From: Candidatus Aminicenantes bacterium UBA6228
Lineage (GTDB): Bacteria > Acidobacteriota > Aminicenantia > Aminicenantales > Saccharicenantaceae
DNA length: 64,000 nt
Direction: 5' to 3'
Assembly (NCBI GenBank): GCA_002441005.1
Contig: DJWO01000006.1
Location: 92,444 to 156,443, forward strand
The notes below the pieces were generated by a model. The model made no database searches, was not told the origin of the DNA, and saw only the letters and a list, made by a program, of their open reading frames with translations. The position numbers and the translations under genes were made by a program. Positions 1-8,276 of this stretch are shown piece after piece (position 1 is the stretch's first letter; each line of letters begins with the position of its first letter).

Positions 1-744
1 AGCCGAATTTTTATAATCTGAAAAAGATGAAATGGAACTGATCCTGGTCAATGGAGCTAAAGACGGGTTCTGGTTCAGTTTCGACTGGAGAAGTTCGGCC
101 GGAACGGTTAGCCAGCCAAAGCTGACTGCTCTGGTATTCAGGTCTTTAACTATCGACCTGGAATTTTTATTACTCAGGAAATTCGGGGCTTTTTCTTGAT
201 AAACATCTATCACTTTTTTAATGGCGGCTTCAGAGCCGATGGCCAGATTGGAACTGTCCAGGAAAGCCAGACAGATAATGGACCGTCCATCAACTTCGAT
301 CAGCGGAATATAAGAGATTCCATTATAAGTCTCCAGCCCGGACTTCTGGTCCTGGCTTCCCGGAGGTATTAGTTTGTCTTTCTGATATTTTAAATTGACC
401 AGGGCCACCAATCCCTCGGCCGGTTTATTAATATCGCCGGCCACAGCAATGGCTAAAAAGTAGATGTCTTTTTTTAAATCGAGGCCGAAAGCTTCAATTT
501 TTTTCTTATAAGCTTCAAGCTCTTTTTGCTGCTCGAGCTTGGCCTGGATTGGTTTCAGGTTGATGAACCTGGCCCAGTCCAGAACCACCAAGGCTGAGGC
601 CTCAGCCGGCAGCAGAGTCAGCATATCCTGACCAAGGGCTGCTCCGGCCACGGGCTTCCTGGCTTGGGGACCACAGCCAGGGAGAAGCCAGGCCATCAGG
701 CTCAATAGCAAGCAAAAATAAATTGCTACTCTTTTATTCTTCAT
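1..744 (-). CDS. Truncated lipoprotein, DUF3352-like (C-terminus outside window)
   Basis: The reading frame is open from an ATG at 742-744 on the minus strand to the window edge (248 codons, no stop), so the C-terminus is missing. The N-terminus (MKNKRVAIYFCLLLSLMAWL) is a signal peptide ending in the lipobox LLPGC, so the protein is probably lipid-anchored and exported. The mature part begins with a stretch around LTLLPAEASALVVLDWARF that recalls DUF3352-type proteins of unknown function. An AAAGGAG ribosome-binding site precedes the start. The family assignment is weak and no function can be given. Confidence 0.75.
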   Translation of the reverse strand, partial: MKNKRVAIYFCLLLSLMAWLLPGCGPQARKPVAGAALGQDMLTLLPAEASALVVLDWARFINLKPIQAKLEQQKELEAYKKKIEAFGLDLKKDIYFLAIAVAGDINKPAEGLVALVNLKYQKDKLIPPGSQDQKSGLETYNGISYIPLIEVDGRSIICLAFLDSSNLAIGSEAAIKKVIDVYQEKAPNFLSNKNSRSIVKDLNTRAVSFGWLTVPAELLQSKLNQNPSLAPLTRISSISSFSDYKNSA

Positions 745-770
745 TTTTGTCTCCTTTATGAGGGATACGT

Positions 771-800
771 ATTCTAAAACCTTAGGGTTTCCTCTGGCAA
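771..800 (-). promoter_or_regulatory. Putative promoter of the truncated lipoprotein gene
   Basis: On the minus strand TTGCCA (800-795) and TAGAAT (776-771) are separated by 18 bases, lying just upstream of the AAAGGAG site and ATG at 744. Each box has one mismatch to the sigma-70 consensus. This is a pattern match only. Confidence 0.4.
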
Positions 801-958
801 CAGCATTTTATCAGAATATTGCCTCTAATAAAAAGAAAAATTTCTTGCCATCCAGGCGCTATTTGAGCTTTAATAAATAACTATTGAAATCAGGTTCAAG
901 ACTGATGAAAAAATAATTAAAAGGCTGGATGGCTCACACCAACGGTCGGGAGGAAAAA

Positions 959-3595
959 ATGATAAAGAGAACAAAAGCCAGGGGCCTGGTCAGCGACCGG
1001 ATTTTAAAAGAGTGCCTTTTTCTTCTGGCTGCCATCTTTTTCTTAGCTTCATTTCTTTTGGCCGGGCAGGAAAAGGCTAACTATGATCTGGCTGCCCGCT
1101 GGACTCCAGCTAAAGTGGGCAAACTGGTCTTTAACCTTTCAGTTGAACCTCACTGGCTGGTAAGCGGGGACCGTTTCTGGTATGCTTATGAAACTCCCGC
1201 TGGAAAAGACTGGTACTTAGTGGAAGCTGCCCGCGGTAGCCGTCGGCCTCTCTTTGATAAGGCCAGGATGGCGTCAGACCTAACTCGCATTCTGCTGATG
1301 CCTTATGATGCCCAGCATCTGCCAATTAAAACCATCAAAATGATTAAAAACGAGACAGCTTTTCAGTTTGAAATTGAAGTTCCTCTCGATAACGATATTT
1401 CCGTTGCCGGCGAGGTGATGAAAGTCCAGGAGCTTGAAAAGCGCTTCCTGGATAAGGAAAAAGAAAAGGAAAAGGAACAGGATACGGAAAAAAATAAAGG
1501 ACGGGAAGAAGAGGCTGTTGAACAGGCCAAAAAGACCAAAACCCTCGGCTTTGAGTATGACCTGCAGAAAGGGACTTTAAGCCTGATTAAAGACTATCAA
1601 CCTGAGCCCAAAAAACCCCGCTGGGCTTCAATTTCCCCTGATGGCCAGACTGTTATTTTTGCTCGTGCCCACAATCTTTATATGATGGATAAAGCCAATT
1701 ATGACCAGGCTTTGAAGAAAGCCGATGATCCCACCATCAAGGAAGTTCAGTTGACCACCGATGGAGAACAATATTATTCCTATGCCCGCGACCTGAGGGA
1801 AGATGAAAAAAAGGAACTTCAGAAGCAGGAGAAAGATCGTCGGGATTTCCGGACTCCGGCTATCATGATTTTCTGGTCAAAAGATTCAAAGAAATTTGCC
1901 TGTATTCGGGAAGATGAAAGAAAAGTTAAAGATCTCTGGGTGATTGATAGCCTGGCCGAACCCAGGCCGGTACTCCAGACTTATAAATATGGGATGCCGG
2001 GCGAAGAGAATCAGCCCCAGCCTGAGATTCTGGTTTTCGAGCTGGCCAGCAAAAGCCGGGTTAAAATTAAAGCTGAGAAGTTCAAAGATCCTACCTATAA
2101 TATTTTTACTGCGCCCCGTAAAGTGGCGGTTGAAGACCCTGATAAACCGCTGCCTCCACTCTGGCTGGCGGATACTTCAGATAAACTTTATTTTGGCCGA
2201 CAGACCAGGGATCTTCATGGTTATGAAGTCTGTCTGGCTGATACAACCACCGGTGAGGTGACTGTCCTCATTGAAGAGAGGCTCAATACCTATGTCGAAA
2301 TTCAACCCCTGCGGCTGGTCAATGGCGGTCAGGAGCTGGTCTGGTGGTCAGAGAGGGATGGCTGGGGACATTATTATCTTTTTGAGGCTCGTGGCCGGCT
2401 GAAAAATCAGATCACTTCTGGTGAATTTAATTGCCGGCAGATGGTTAATCTGGACGAAAAAGCCAGAGCTCTTTATTTTCTGGCCGGTGGCCGGGAAAAA
2501 GGTGAAGACCCTTATTTTAGCCACCTTTATCGAATTAATCTCGACGGCACGAGCCTGAAGTGTTTGGACCCTGGTGATTTTAATCATCAGGTTTCTATGA
2601 GCGATTCCGCCCGTTTTTTTGTTGATAATTATTCCCGGGTAGATTCTGCCCCAGTTTCTGAGCTCAGGGATACTTCAGGAAATCTGATTTTGAAGCTGGA
2701 AACAACTGATATTTCAGCTCTTCAGGCTGCCGGATTCAAATTTCCCGAGCCTTTTATGGTTAAGGCGGCTGATGGCCAGACCGATCTTTATGGTGTGATG
2801 TACAAGCCTTTTGATTTTAATCCAGAACGTCAATATCCCATTATCGCCTATGTTTACCCGGGACCACAAACTGAGAGCGTCTCCAAAAGTTTTTCACCAG
2901 CCAATCAGAATGTCGCCCTGGCCCAGCTGGGCTTTATCGTCATCGAGGTCGGCAACCGAGGTGGTAGTCCACTGCGCTCCAAGTGGTACCATAATTATGG
3001 CTATGGTAATTTGCGTGACTATGGCCTGGCCGACAAAAAATATGCTATTGAACAACTGGTTGCCCGTTATCCATTCATTGATCTTAACCGGGTCGGGATT
3101 TACGGTCACTCGGGCGGCGGTTTTATGACGGCGGCAGCTCTGCTGGTTTATCCTGACTTTTTTAAAGTCGGCGTGTCGTCTTCAGGCAACCATGAAAACA
3201 ATATTTACAACCGCTGGTGGAGTGAAAAGCATCATGGAGTCAAAGAAGTCGTGGACAAAGACGGCCAGGTCAAATATGAATACAGCATTGACCGGAATTC
3301 AACTCTGGCCGGTAACCTTAAAGGGCATTTGCTGTTGACCACCGGTGATCTTGACGATAATGTTCACCCGGCCAATACCCTCAGGCTGGCAGCCGCTTTG
3401 ATTAAAGCCGGCAAACGCTTTGATTTTTTTGTTCTTCCTGGCCAGCGTCATGGCTATGGAGATATGAACGATTACTGGTTCTGGATCAGAGCTGATTATT
3501 TTGCTCGCTATTTACTGGGTGATTTTTCCCAGACAGTGGATTTAATTGAACTGCAGAAAGAGCGAGAAAAGTCCGGGGAAAAGAAAAATAAATAA
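959..3595 (+). CDS. S9 family prolyl oligopeptidase / dipeptidyl-peptidase IV-like
   Basis: A serine peptidase of about 878 residues, probably exported, that likely trims peptides after proline-type residues. The N-terminal half is a DPP4-type beta-propeller region (repeats such as PRWASISPDGQTVIFARAHN). The C-terminal third is the alpha/beta-hydrolase peptidase S9 domain, with nucleophile motif YGHSGGG (Ser about 718), Asp in TTGDLDDNVHP and His in LPGQRHGYG. A hydrophobic segment (FLLAAIFFLASFLLAG) near the N-terminus is a signal peptide or anchor. An unusual Lys/Glu-rich low-complexity insert sits near residues 160-195. The ATG at 959 is preferred over 929 because GGGAGG lies five bases upstream. 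The enzyme class is firm; the substrate is unknown. Confidence 0.9.
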   Translation: MIKRTKARGLVSDRILKECLFLLAAIFFLASFLLAGQEKANYDLAARWTPAKVGKLVFNLSVEPHWLVSGDRFWYAYETPAGKDWYLVEAARGSRRPLFDKARMASDLTRILLMPYDAQHLPIKTIKMIKNETAFQFEIEVPLDNDISVAGEVMKVQELEKRFLDKEKEKEKEQDTEKNKGREEEAVEQAKKTKTLGFEYDLQKGTLSLIKDYQPEPKKPRWASISPDGQTVIFARAHNLYMMDKANYDQALKKADDPTIKEVQLTTDGEQYYSYARDLREDEKKELQKQEKDRRDFRTPAIMIFWSKDSKKFACIREDERKVKDLWVIDSLAEPRPVLQTYKYGMPGEENQPQPEILVFELASKSRVKIKAEKFKDPTYNIFTAPRKVAVEDPDKPLPPLWLADTSDKLYFGRQTRDLHGYEVCLADTTTGEVTVLIEERLNTYVEIQPLRLVNGGQELVWWSERDGWGHYYLFEARGRLKNQITSGEFNCRQMVNLDEKARALYFLAGGREKGEDPYFSHLYRINLDGTSLKCLDPGDFNHQVSMSDSARFFVDNYSRVDSAPVSELRDTSGNLILKLETTDISALQAAGFKFPEPFMVKAADGQTDLYGVMYKPFDFNPERQYPIIAYVYPGPQTESVSKSFSPANQNVALAQLGFIVIEVGNRGGSPLRSKWYHNYGYGNLRDYGLADKKYAIEQLVARYPFIDLNRVGIYGHSGGGFMTAAALLVYPDFFKVGVSSSGNHENNIYNRWWSEKHHGVKEVVDKDGQVKYEYSIDRNSTLAGNLKGHLLLTTGDLDDNVHPANTLRLAAALIKAGKRFDFFVLPGQRHGYGDMNDYWFWIRADYFARYLLGDFSQTVDLIELQKEREKSGEKKNK

Positions 3596-3634
3596 GATAG
3601 ACTAAGACCGGTCATTTTATGAGGTGGTGTCGAG

Positions 3635-4183
3635 ATGACTCTGGATGAAATCATTCAATCGAGACGAAGTATCCGGCGGTATTCGCCCCAGCCAGTAGAG
3701 AGAGAAAAAATTCTGGCCTGTCTGGAGGCAGCCCGCTTAGCCCCTTCGGCGGAAAATGTTCAGCCCTGGCGATTTCTGGTTATAGACGAACCTGAACTTA
3801 AAAACCAGGTGGCTAAAGAAGCTTTTTCCGGAGTTTATGCCACCAGCCGGTTTGCGGCCGGGGCGCCGGTACTGGTTTTGATGCTGGCCAGGCTGGATCT
3901 CCTGGCCAACAGTCTGGGCCGTTTTGTCCAGGGAACGCAATTTTACCTCCTCGATCTGGGCATTGCCGGTGAACATTTTGTTTTAAAGGCCGAGGAGCAG
4001 GGCCTGGGCACCTGCTGGATTGGCTGGTTTAATTTGCGGGCGGTCAGAAAGCTATTAGATATCCCTAAAAAGTACCGTTTAGTAGCTATGCTGTCTGTTG
4101 GTTATCCAGCCAGCTGGCCAGTTAAACCCCGGTCAAGGAAGGAAATTAAGGATGTGGCCTGGTTTAACCGGCTGGGGAATTGA
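3635..4183 (+). CDS. Nitroreductase family protein
   Basis: A 182-residue flavoprotein of the nitroreductase superfamily, expected to bind FMN and use NAD(P)H to reduce nitro, quinone or related substrates in the cytoplasm. The start is typical of the family (LDEIIQSRRSIRRYSPQPVE, where the RRSIRR arginines contact FMN phosphate). It continues with ARLAPSAENVQPWRF, and the later GLGTCWIGWF is another family signature. It follows the S9 peptidase by 39 bases in the same direction and could be cotranscribed. The length suits the short members of the family. The physiological substrate cannot be read from the sequence. Confidence 0.9.
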   Translation: MTLDEIIQSRRSIRRYSPQPVEREKILACLEAARLAPSAENVQPWRFLVIDEPELKNQVAKEAFSGVYATSRFAAGAPVLVLMLARLDLLANSLGRFVQGTQFYLLDLGIAGEHFVLKAEEQGLGTCWIGWFNLRAVRKLLDIPKKYRLVAMLSVGYPASWPVKPRSRKEIKDVAWFNRLGN

Positions 4184-4209
4184 ATAGAAACTCAACAAAA
4201 ACAGATTGA

Positions 4210-5382
4210 ATGAGGAGAAAAGACTTGGTCATTTTTTTAACGGTCAGCCTTCTGCTTTATGGTCTGCTCAATGGCTATATCCTAAAGAGGGGAATTCAGG
4301 CTTTTTCTTCTTACCCGGTGAGCCGTCTTTTATTTATTCTGACCTTCAGCTTTTTAATTTTGAGTTTTCCCCTGAGCAGAATTATCGACGGACAATTCAG
4401 TCACCGTCTGTCGGAGTTGCTGGTCAGGCCTGGAATCTATTATCTGGCTTTTATGTTTTACTTTTTTCTGTTGATATTTTTAAAGGATTTAATCCGCTGG
4501 GGCTACCGCCTGGTTCATCAGCCGGTCACCAAGTCAAACCTGTTGGCGGTCAGCAATCCTTTTTCCTTTTCTGTTATTCTGGCTTTATCCCTGGTTATCC
4601 TTTTTGCCGGTCATCTTAATGCTGTCAATCCCAGGATTAAGACTCTCAGCCTGACGGTAGATAAAGTTGCAGCCGGTCGCCAGGAACTGCGGGCAGTTAT
4701 GCTGTCCGATATTCATTTAGGGATGTATAACCGTTCTGACCGCCTGGCCGCTCTGGTTAAAAAGATAAATGAACTGGAACCAGAAATCGTCTTTTTTGCC
4801 GGTGATATTGTTGATGAAGCCATAGGAGCGGAAGAAGAAGAAAAAATGGTCAGGCTGATGAAGGACATCAAGGCGCCTCTGGGCCTGTTCGCCTGCCCTG
4901 GCAATCATGAATACTATGGTGGGCTGGAAAAAAATATAGGCTATCTGGAAAGAGCCGGAGTGCAGGAGCTTCTTGATAAAGCTATCAAGGTTGATAACTC
5001 TTTTTATGTCATTGGCCGGAAAGACTGGACAGCCGTAAGGTTTGGCGGCCACCGGGCCAGCCTGGAAGATATTCTGGCTGAGGGCCAGGTTGATTCTTCG
5101 CTGCCGCTGATTGTTCTTGACCATCAGCCCATCCGGCTGGAAGACGCTCAGCAGGCAGGCGTGGATCTTTTACTCTGCGGTCATACTCATGCCGGGCAGC
5201 TTTTCCCCCTTAATCTTATTAATAGATTAATTTACGAAAAAAACTGGGGCTATCTTAAAAAAGGCCAGACCCAGATCTATGTCACCTCAGGCACCGGGAC
5301 CTGGGGACCACCGGTTAGAACCGGCAGCCGTTCGGAGATTGTTTGGCTGACCTTGAAGTTTAAACCGGCTGAAGTAAATTAA
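4210..5382 (+). CDS. Membrane-anchored metallophosphoesterase (YkuE/YaeI-like)
   Basis: A 390-residue protein with about four hydrophobic segments in the first 140 residues, followed by a calcineurin-like phosphoesterase domain. The metal-binding motifs are in order: LSDIHLG (D-x-H), GDIVDE, GNHEYYGG, LDHQP and CGHTHAGQ. Related proteins of this layout hydrolyse phosphodiesters or pyrophosphates at the membrane (YaeI has been described as a phosphodiesterase). It starts 26 bases after the nitroreductase stop with no clear Shine-Dalgarno site, so translation may depend on coupling. A 137-residue frame at 4206-4619 overlaps it and is a shadow. Confidence 0.88.
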   Translation: MRRKDLVIFLTVSLLLYGLLNGYILKRGIQAFSSYPVSRLLFILTFSFLILSFPLSRIIDGQFSHRLSELLVRPGIYYLAFMFYFFLLIFLKDLIRWGYRLVHQPVTKSNLLAVSNPFSFSVILALSLVILFAGHLNAVNPRIKTLSLTVDKVAAGRQELRAVMLSDIHLGMYNRSDRLAALVKKINELEPEIVFFAGDIVDEAIGAEEEEKMVRLMKDIKAPLGLFACPGNHEYYGGLEKNIGYLERAGVQELLDKAIKVDNSFYVIGRKDWTAVRFGGHRASLEDILAEGQVDSSLPLIVLDHQPIRLEDAQQAGVDLLLCGHTHAGQLFPLNLINRLIYEKNWGYLKKGQTQIYVTSGTGTWGPPVRTGSRSEIVWLTLKFKPAEVN

Positions 5383-5438
5383 TCTCACTCTGACTGGATT
5401 TGATCAGTCATAATCTATAATCAATATGGTCCTGGCTC

Positions 5439-5996
5439 TCATTTCTTGGTGGCGGTTTCATCATATCTTTTTATGACTTCCTCGGTTATGTCCAGAGCTG
5501 GCTGAAAGTAAATGAGTCCTGAGGAAGATAGATCAAAAACCAGGTCGTAACCTTTTTCTTTAACCAGCTCATCAACTATAACCAGCAGGCCGTCTCTTAT
5601 CTTTTTTATCAATTTGGCTTTTAATTGGTTAAAATCGGCCGAAGAGTCCTGTTCATATTTTCTTTTGTCTGCCTCTTTTTTATCAATTTCGATCTGAAGC
5701 TGACTTAAGGCTTCCTCTTTCAGAGTCAATTTCTGGCTGTCTAACTTAAGTTTGAGGCCATTTATTTCTTCTTCTCTTTGTTTTATTCCAGCTTTAATTT
5801 CATCTTCTTTTTCTTGAAGCTGGGCCACTACTTTGCGGCCTTCAGCTGAGCGGTCAAAAGCTTTCTGGGAATCAATGATCGCTACTTTCAGAGCTGTTTG
5901 AGCCCCGGCCGCGGCTGGCCATAGCCAGAAAGTTATCAAAATTAAAAAAAGTGAACTGAAGATTCTTAATAACCGGTAAGATAAAGACCTGTTCAT
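5439..5996 (-). CDS. OmpH/Skp family periplasmic chaperone
   Basis: A 185-residue protein with an N-terminal signal peptide (cleavage likely after AAAGAQ). The mature part starts LKVAIIDSQKAFDRSAEGRK, the typical OmpH opening, followed by a long charged coiled coil (about residues 55-125) that forms the tentacles of Skp. Skp binds unfolded outer-membrane proteins in the periplasm. AGGAGG lies ten bases upstream of the ATG. It is the last gene of the minus-strand run starting at 13775, 55 bases after the aminotransferase. Family assignment is strong. Confidence 0.88.
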   Translation of the reverse strand: MNRSLSYRLLRIFSSLFLILITFWLWPAAAGAQTALKVAIIDSQKAFDRSAEGRKVVAQLQEKEDEIKAGIKQREEEINGLKLKLDSQKLTLKEEALSQLQIEIDKKEADKRKYEQDSSADFNQLKAKLIKKIRDGLLVIVDELVKEKGYDLVFDLSSSGLIYFQPALDITEEVIKRYDETATKK

Positions 5997-6051
5997 CTTC
6001 TTATACCTCCTGTCAATTGACCGGTCAGGCCCTGGCTTTAAAATATTCAGC

Positions 6052-7173
6052 TTATCTCTTTTTATTTAACTCAGTTAGAAATTCAGCTACCCGGCCGAGT
6101 CCGGCTTGCAGATATTCAGGCCGGGAACCAAAGCCGAGCCTGAGATGGCGGTCAAGTTCAAAGTGGTCTCCTGGAACGAGAAGAACATTTTTTTCTTTTA
6201 GGATTTGCTCAACTAACCGGGTGGAGTTGTAATCATAGTTATAAGCGGTAAAAAGAATAGCGCCGGCCGAGGGGGCCTGATAGCTGAATTGAAGGCCGAA
6301 GCTCTGTAGCCATTTTTCGAGCAGGGGCAAATTGTGCCGGATGATATCTCTCGTCCTGTTTAAAAGCTTAAGCCGCCGGTCCGGCTCAAGAGCCTTAGCG
6401 GCCAGATGATCGGTTAGAGCTGAAACCGAAATTGTAGTGTAATCATGATAAGTCCAGATCTTTCTAACGAGCTCACCCGGTCCGGCCAGCCAGCCCAGCC
6501 GGAGGCCAGGCAGTCCATAGGCTTTGGACAGGCCGCCGACGACCGCCACCTGTTTAAGCTGCCCATAAAAAGAAGCCGTTTCTTCTCCGCTGATCTCGGC
6601 TCCCCGGTAGACTTCATCGGCAATTAGCCAGGCTCCGGCTTCTTCCACTCTCTGAATTATTTTTTCCCGGAGGCCGGGTTTTAAAATAGAGCCGGTGGGA
6701 TTATTGGGATTGGTTAAAATGACCAGCTTGGTCCCAGGAGTTATCACCCGGTTGATGTCCTCAGGCGCAGGCTGCCAGCCAAGCTCTTCTTTGAGCCACA
6801 GAGGTTCAACCCGGGCGCCAAAAGCCTTAGCCAGGCCCCACATCTGAAGATAGTTGGGGAGCTCAAAAACAACTTTATCACCTGGTTCAATAAGGCTCCA
6901 CATCAGCAGGAAATTAGCTTCGGAGGAGCCGGCTGTCACCATGATATTCTCCGGATCGATCCCTGGATAAAGTCTGGCGATCTGCTGCCGCAGGGGAGGG
7001 GTGCCATTGGTCTGGGTATATCCCAGCTCAACTCCGGTCAGCTCTTTTATTTCCTCAGCTGATAAAAGTTCATTTAAAGTTAAAGGGTGGACCCCGCTTT
7101 CGGACAGGTTGTAATCAACCGCATTTTCCCAGAGAGATTGCATCCTTTCCATTTTGAACATGTCAAGTTTCAT
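6052..7173 (-). CDS. PLP-dependent aminotransferase, class I/II
   Basis: A 373-residue fold-type I aminotransferase. It has the substrate-side loop YTQTNGTPPLRQQIA, TAGSSEANFLL at the PLP phosphate site, the LTNPNNPTGS motif, DEVYRGAE (Asp that contacts the pyridine nitrogen) and GGLSKAYGLPGLRLGWL containing the Schiff-base lysine (SKAYG). Such enzymes transfer amino groups between amino acids and 2-oxo acids. It ends an operon of phosphatase-like proteins and precedes OmpH/Skp, which does not reveal its substrate. The AAGGAAGG site upstream supports the ATG at 7173. Confidence 0.9.
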   Translation of the reverse strand: MKLDMFKMERMQSLWENAVDYNLSESGVHPLTLNELLSAEEIKELTGVELGYTQTNGTPPLRQQIARLYPGIDPENIMVTAGSSEANFLLMWSLIEPGDKVVFELPNYLQMWGLAKAFGARVEPLWLKEELGWQPAPEDINRVITPGTKLVILTNPNNPTGSILKPGLREKIIQRVEEAGAWLIADEVYRGAEISGEETASFYGQLKQVAVVGGLSKAYGLPGLRLGWLAGPGELVRKIWTYHDYTTISVSALTDHLAAKALEPDRRLKLLNRTRDIIRHNLPLLEKWLQSFGLQFSYQAPSAGAILFTAYNYDYNSTRLVEQILKEKNVLLVPGDHFELDRHLRLGFGSRPEYLQAGLGRVAEFLTELNKKR

Positions 7174-7204
7174 GATTTCCTTCCTTTGTAGCAGTAATTA
7201 TTAT

Positions 7205-8032
7205 TTAAATTTCGACTTTGAACCAGCCTTTGAGGCCAAAGCCAAAAATAATTGACAGGACAAAATAAGCTACCAGCCAGTGAATCTTCAAGCCCAGAAA
7301 GTTCAACCTGGCTTCGGGATAAGCCAGTTCAATTTGCTTTATCTCTGACTCGCCGGGAAGAGGTTTTTCTCCCGGGTAGAGGAGTTGCTGCCAGAGATTT
7401 CTGTTTACCCGGAGCGTTGATAGTCTGGCCAGCTTCGTTTCCGGCAAAGAGAGGTCTTTAGCATATCTCGCCTCTCCTGTCCTGATAATTAGCTGTCCGC
7501 CAGTTAACTCAGTAATTTTTAATCTCCAGTCAGCCTCGTTCTCATCTATTATCCTGACCGGCGGGGAATCAACGGTTATCCCCTCTGGTGCTTCCAGCTC
7601 TAAATCAAGCCGGTCAATTTCAACCGACTGGTTAAACCTGACTTTGAGCAATAAAGTTTCACCGGGGGCCGGGGTTTGATAACCAAACCAGAGATTCATC
7701 TGAGCCAGTAATAAAAAAACCGGTCCAATCATCACCAGCAATGGCCTGAGGTTATAAGCTAAATAGCGAAGATTGACGGCCAGAAGGTTTTTTAAGCTGC
7801 CGAGAAAGGCAGCAAAGTCATTCTGGAAAAGCCTGATTTCCAGAAGATAACCTTTAATTAAATTTTTGGTGTGCTTAATACCACTCTGATTGGAAGTTTT
7901 TTTATAGATGAAAAGCATTAAGATGGCGGTCAGGAGAGAAATAAAAATCATTCCAGCCCAGGGATTCATGGCCCTGAAAGGCAGCAATAAAATTTTAACC
8001 ACCAGACCAACCGCTTGATTCAACCACCACAT
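7205..8032 (-). CDS. Membrane protein of unknown function, EMC3/DUF106-like topology
   Basis: A 275-residue protein I do not firmly recognise. A first transmembrane helix (about 26-45, AGMIFISLLTAILMLFIYKK) is followed by a basic helical stretch (50-95), then a second hydrophobic segment (LLVMIGPVFLLLAQMNLWFG), a predicted periplasmic beta-rich part of about 130 residues (LLLKVRFNQSVEIDRLDLEL) and a C-terminal helix (VAYFVLSIIFGFGLKGWF). The order helix, basic hairpin, helix recalls Oxa1/EMC3-type membrane proteins (DUF106), but that is inference from topology. It is flanked by the phosphatase-like genes and the aminotransferase with gaps of 21-31 bases, so it belongs to the same transcript. 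Confidence 0.7.
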   Translation of the reverse strand: MWWLNQAVGLVVKILLLPFRAMNPWAGMIFISLLTAILMLFIYKKTSNQSGIKHTKNLIKGYLLEIRLFQNDFAAFLGSLKNLLAVNLRYLAYNLRPLLVMIGPVFLLLAQMNLWFGYQTPAPGETLLLKVRFNQSVEIDRLDLELEAPEGITVDSPPVRIIDENEADWRLKITELTGGQLIIRTGEARYAKDLSLPETKLARLSTLRVNRNLWQQLLYPGEKPLPGESEIKQIELAYPEARLNFLGLKIHWLVAYFVLSIIFGFGLKGWFKVEI

Positions 8033-8053
8033 CAGCTCTCAGATCAACCCTTC

Positions 8054-8245
8054 TCAGGAAATATAACCCAGTCCCTTAAGTCTTTTTTTTATTTCTTCTT
8101 CGGAATCGGCCCCTTCAAACTGCCTGATTTCTTTTTCCAGAACATGAATGATAAATTCTTCAGGTGAGCTATAGCCAGCCACTTCGGCTATTTTTTCAAT
8201 TTTCTGATAGAGTTCTTTATCAAGTTTGACCTTAGTTTTGCCCAT
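8054..8245 (-). CDS. Small ribbon-helix-helix-like protein
   Basis: A 63-residue protein, MGKTKVKLDKELYQKIEKIA. The pattern of a short beta strand (TKVKLD), a helix (KELYQKIEKIAEVAG), the turn YSSPEEF and a second helix resembles ribbon-helix-helix DNA-binding or antitoxin-type proteins. The C-terminus (SEEEIKKRLKGLGYIS) is conserved-looking and highly charged. An AAAGGAG site precedes the start, and it sits 31 bases after the second-listed phosphatase-like gene, so it is probably real and translated with the operon. No toxin-like partner gene is adjacent. It may regulate the operon, but nothing shown proves this. Confidence 0.65.
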   Translation of the reverse strand: MGKTKVKLDKELYQKIEKIAEVAGYSSPEEFIIHVLEKEIRQFEGADSEEEIKKRLKGLGYIS

Positions 8246-8276
8246 CTTGTCTCCTTTCTTTAATCTTTAAGCTGGT

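Noticed and set aside
4206..4619. 137-residue plus-strand frame overlapping the metallophosphoesterase gene
   Set aside because: It is out of frame with a protein showing all metal-binding motifs, and it encodes no recognisable domain.
5396..5415. TGACTG/CAGTCA repeat between the convergent phosphoesterase and OmpH genes as a bidirectional terminator
   Set aside because: Only a 6-base stem and no T run; too weak to list.
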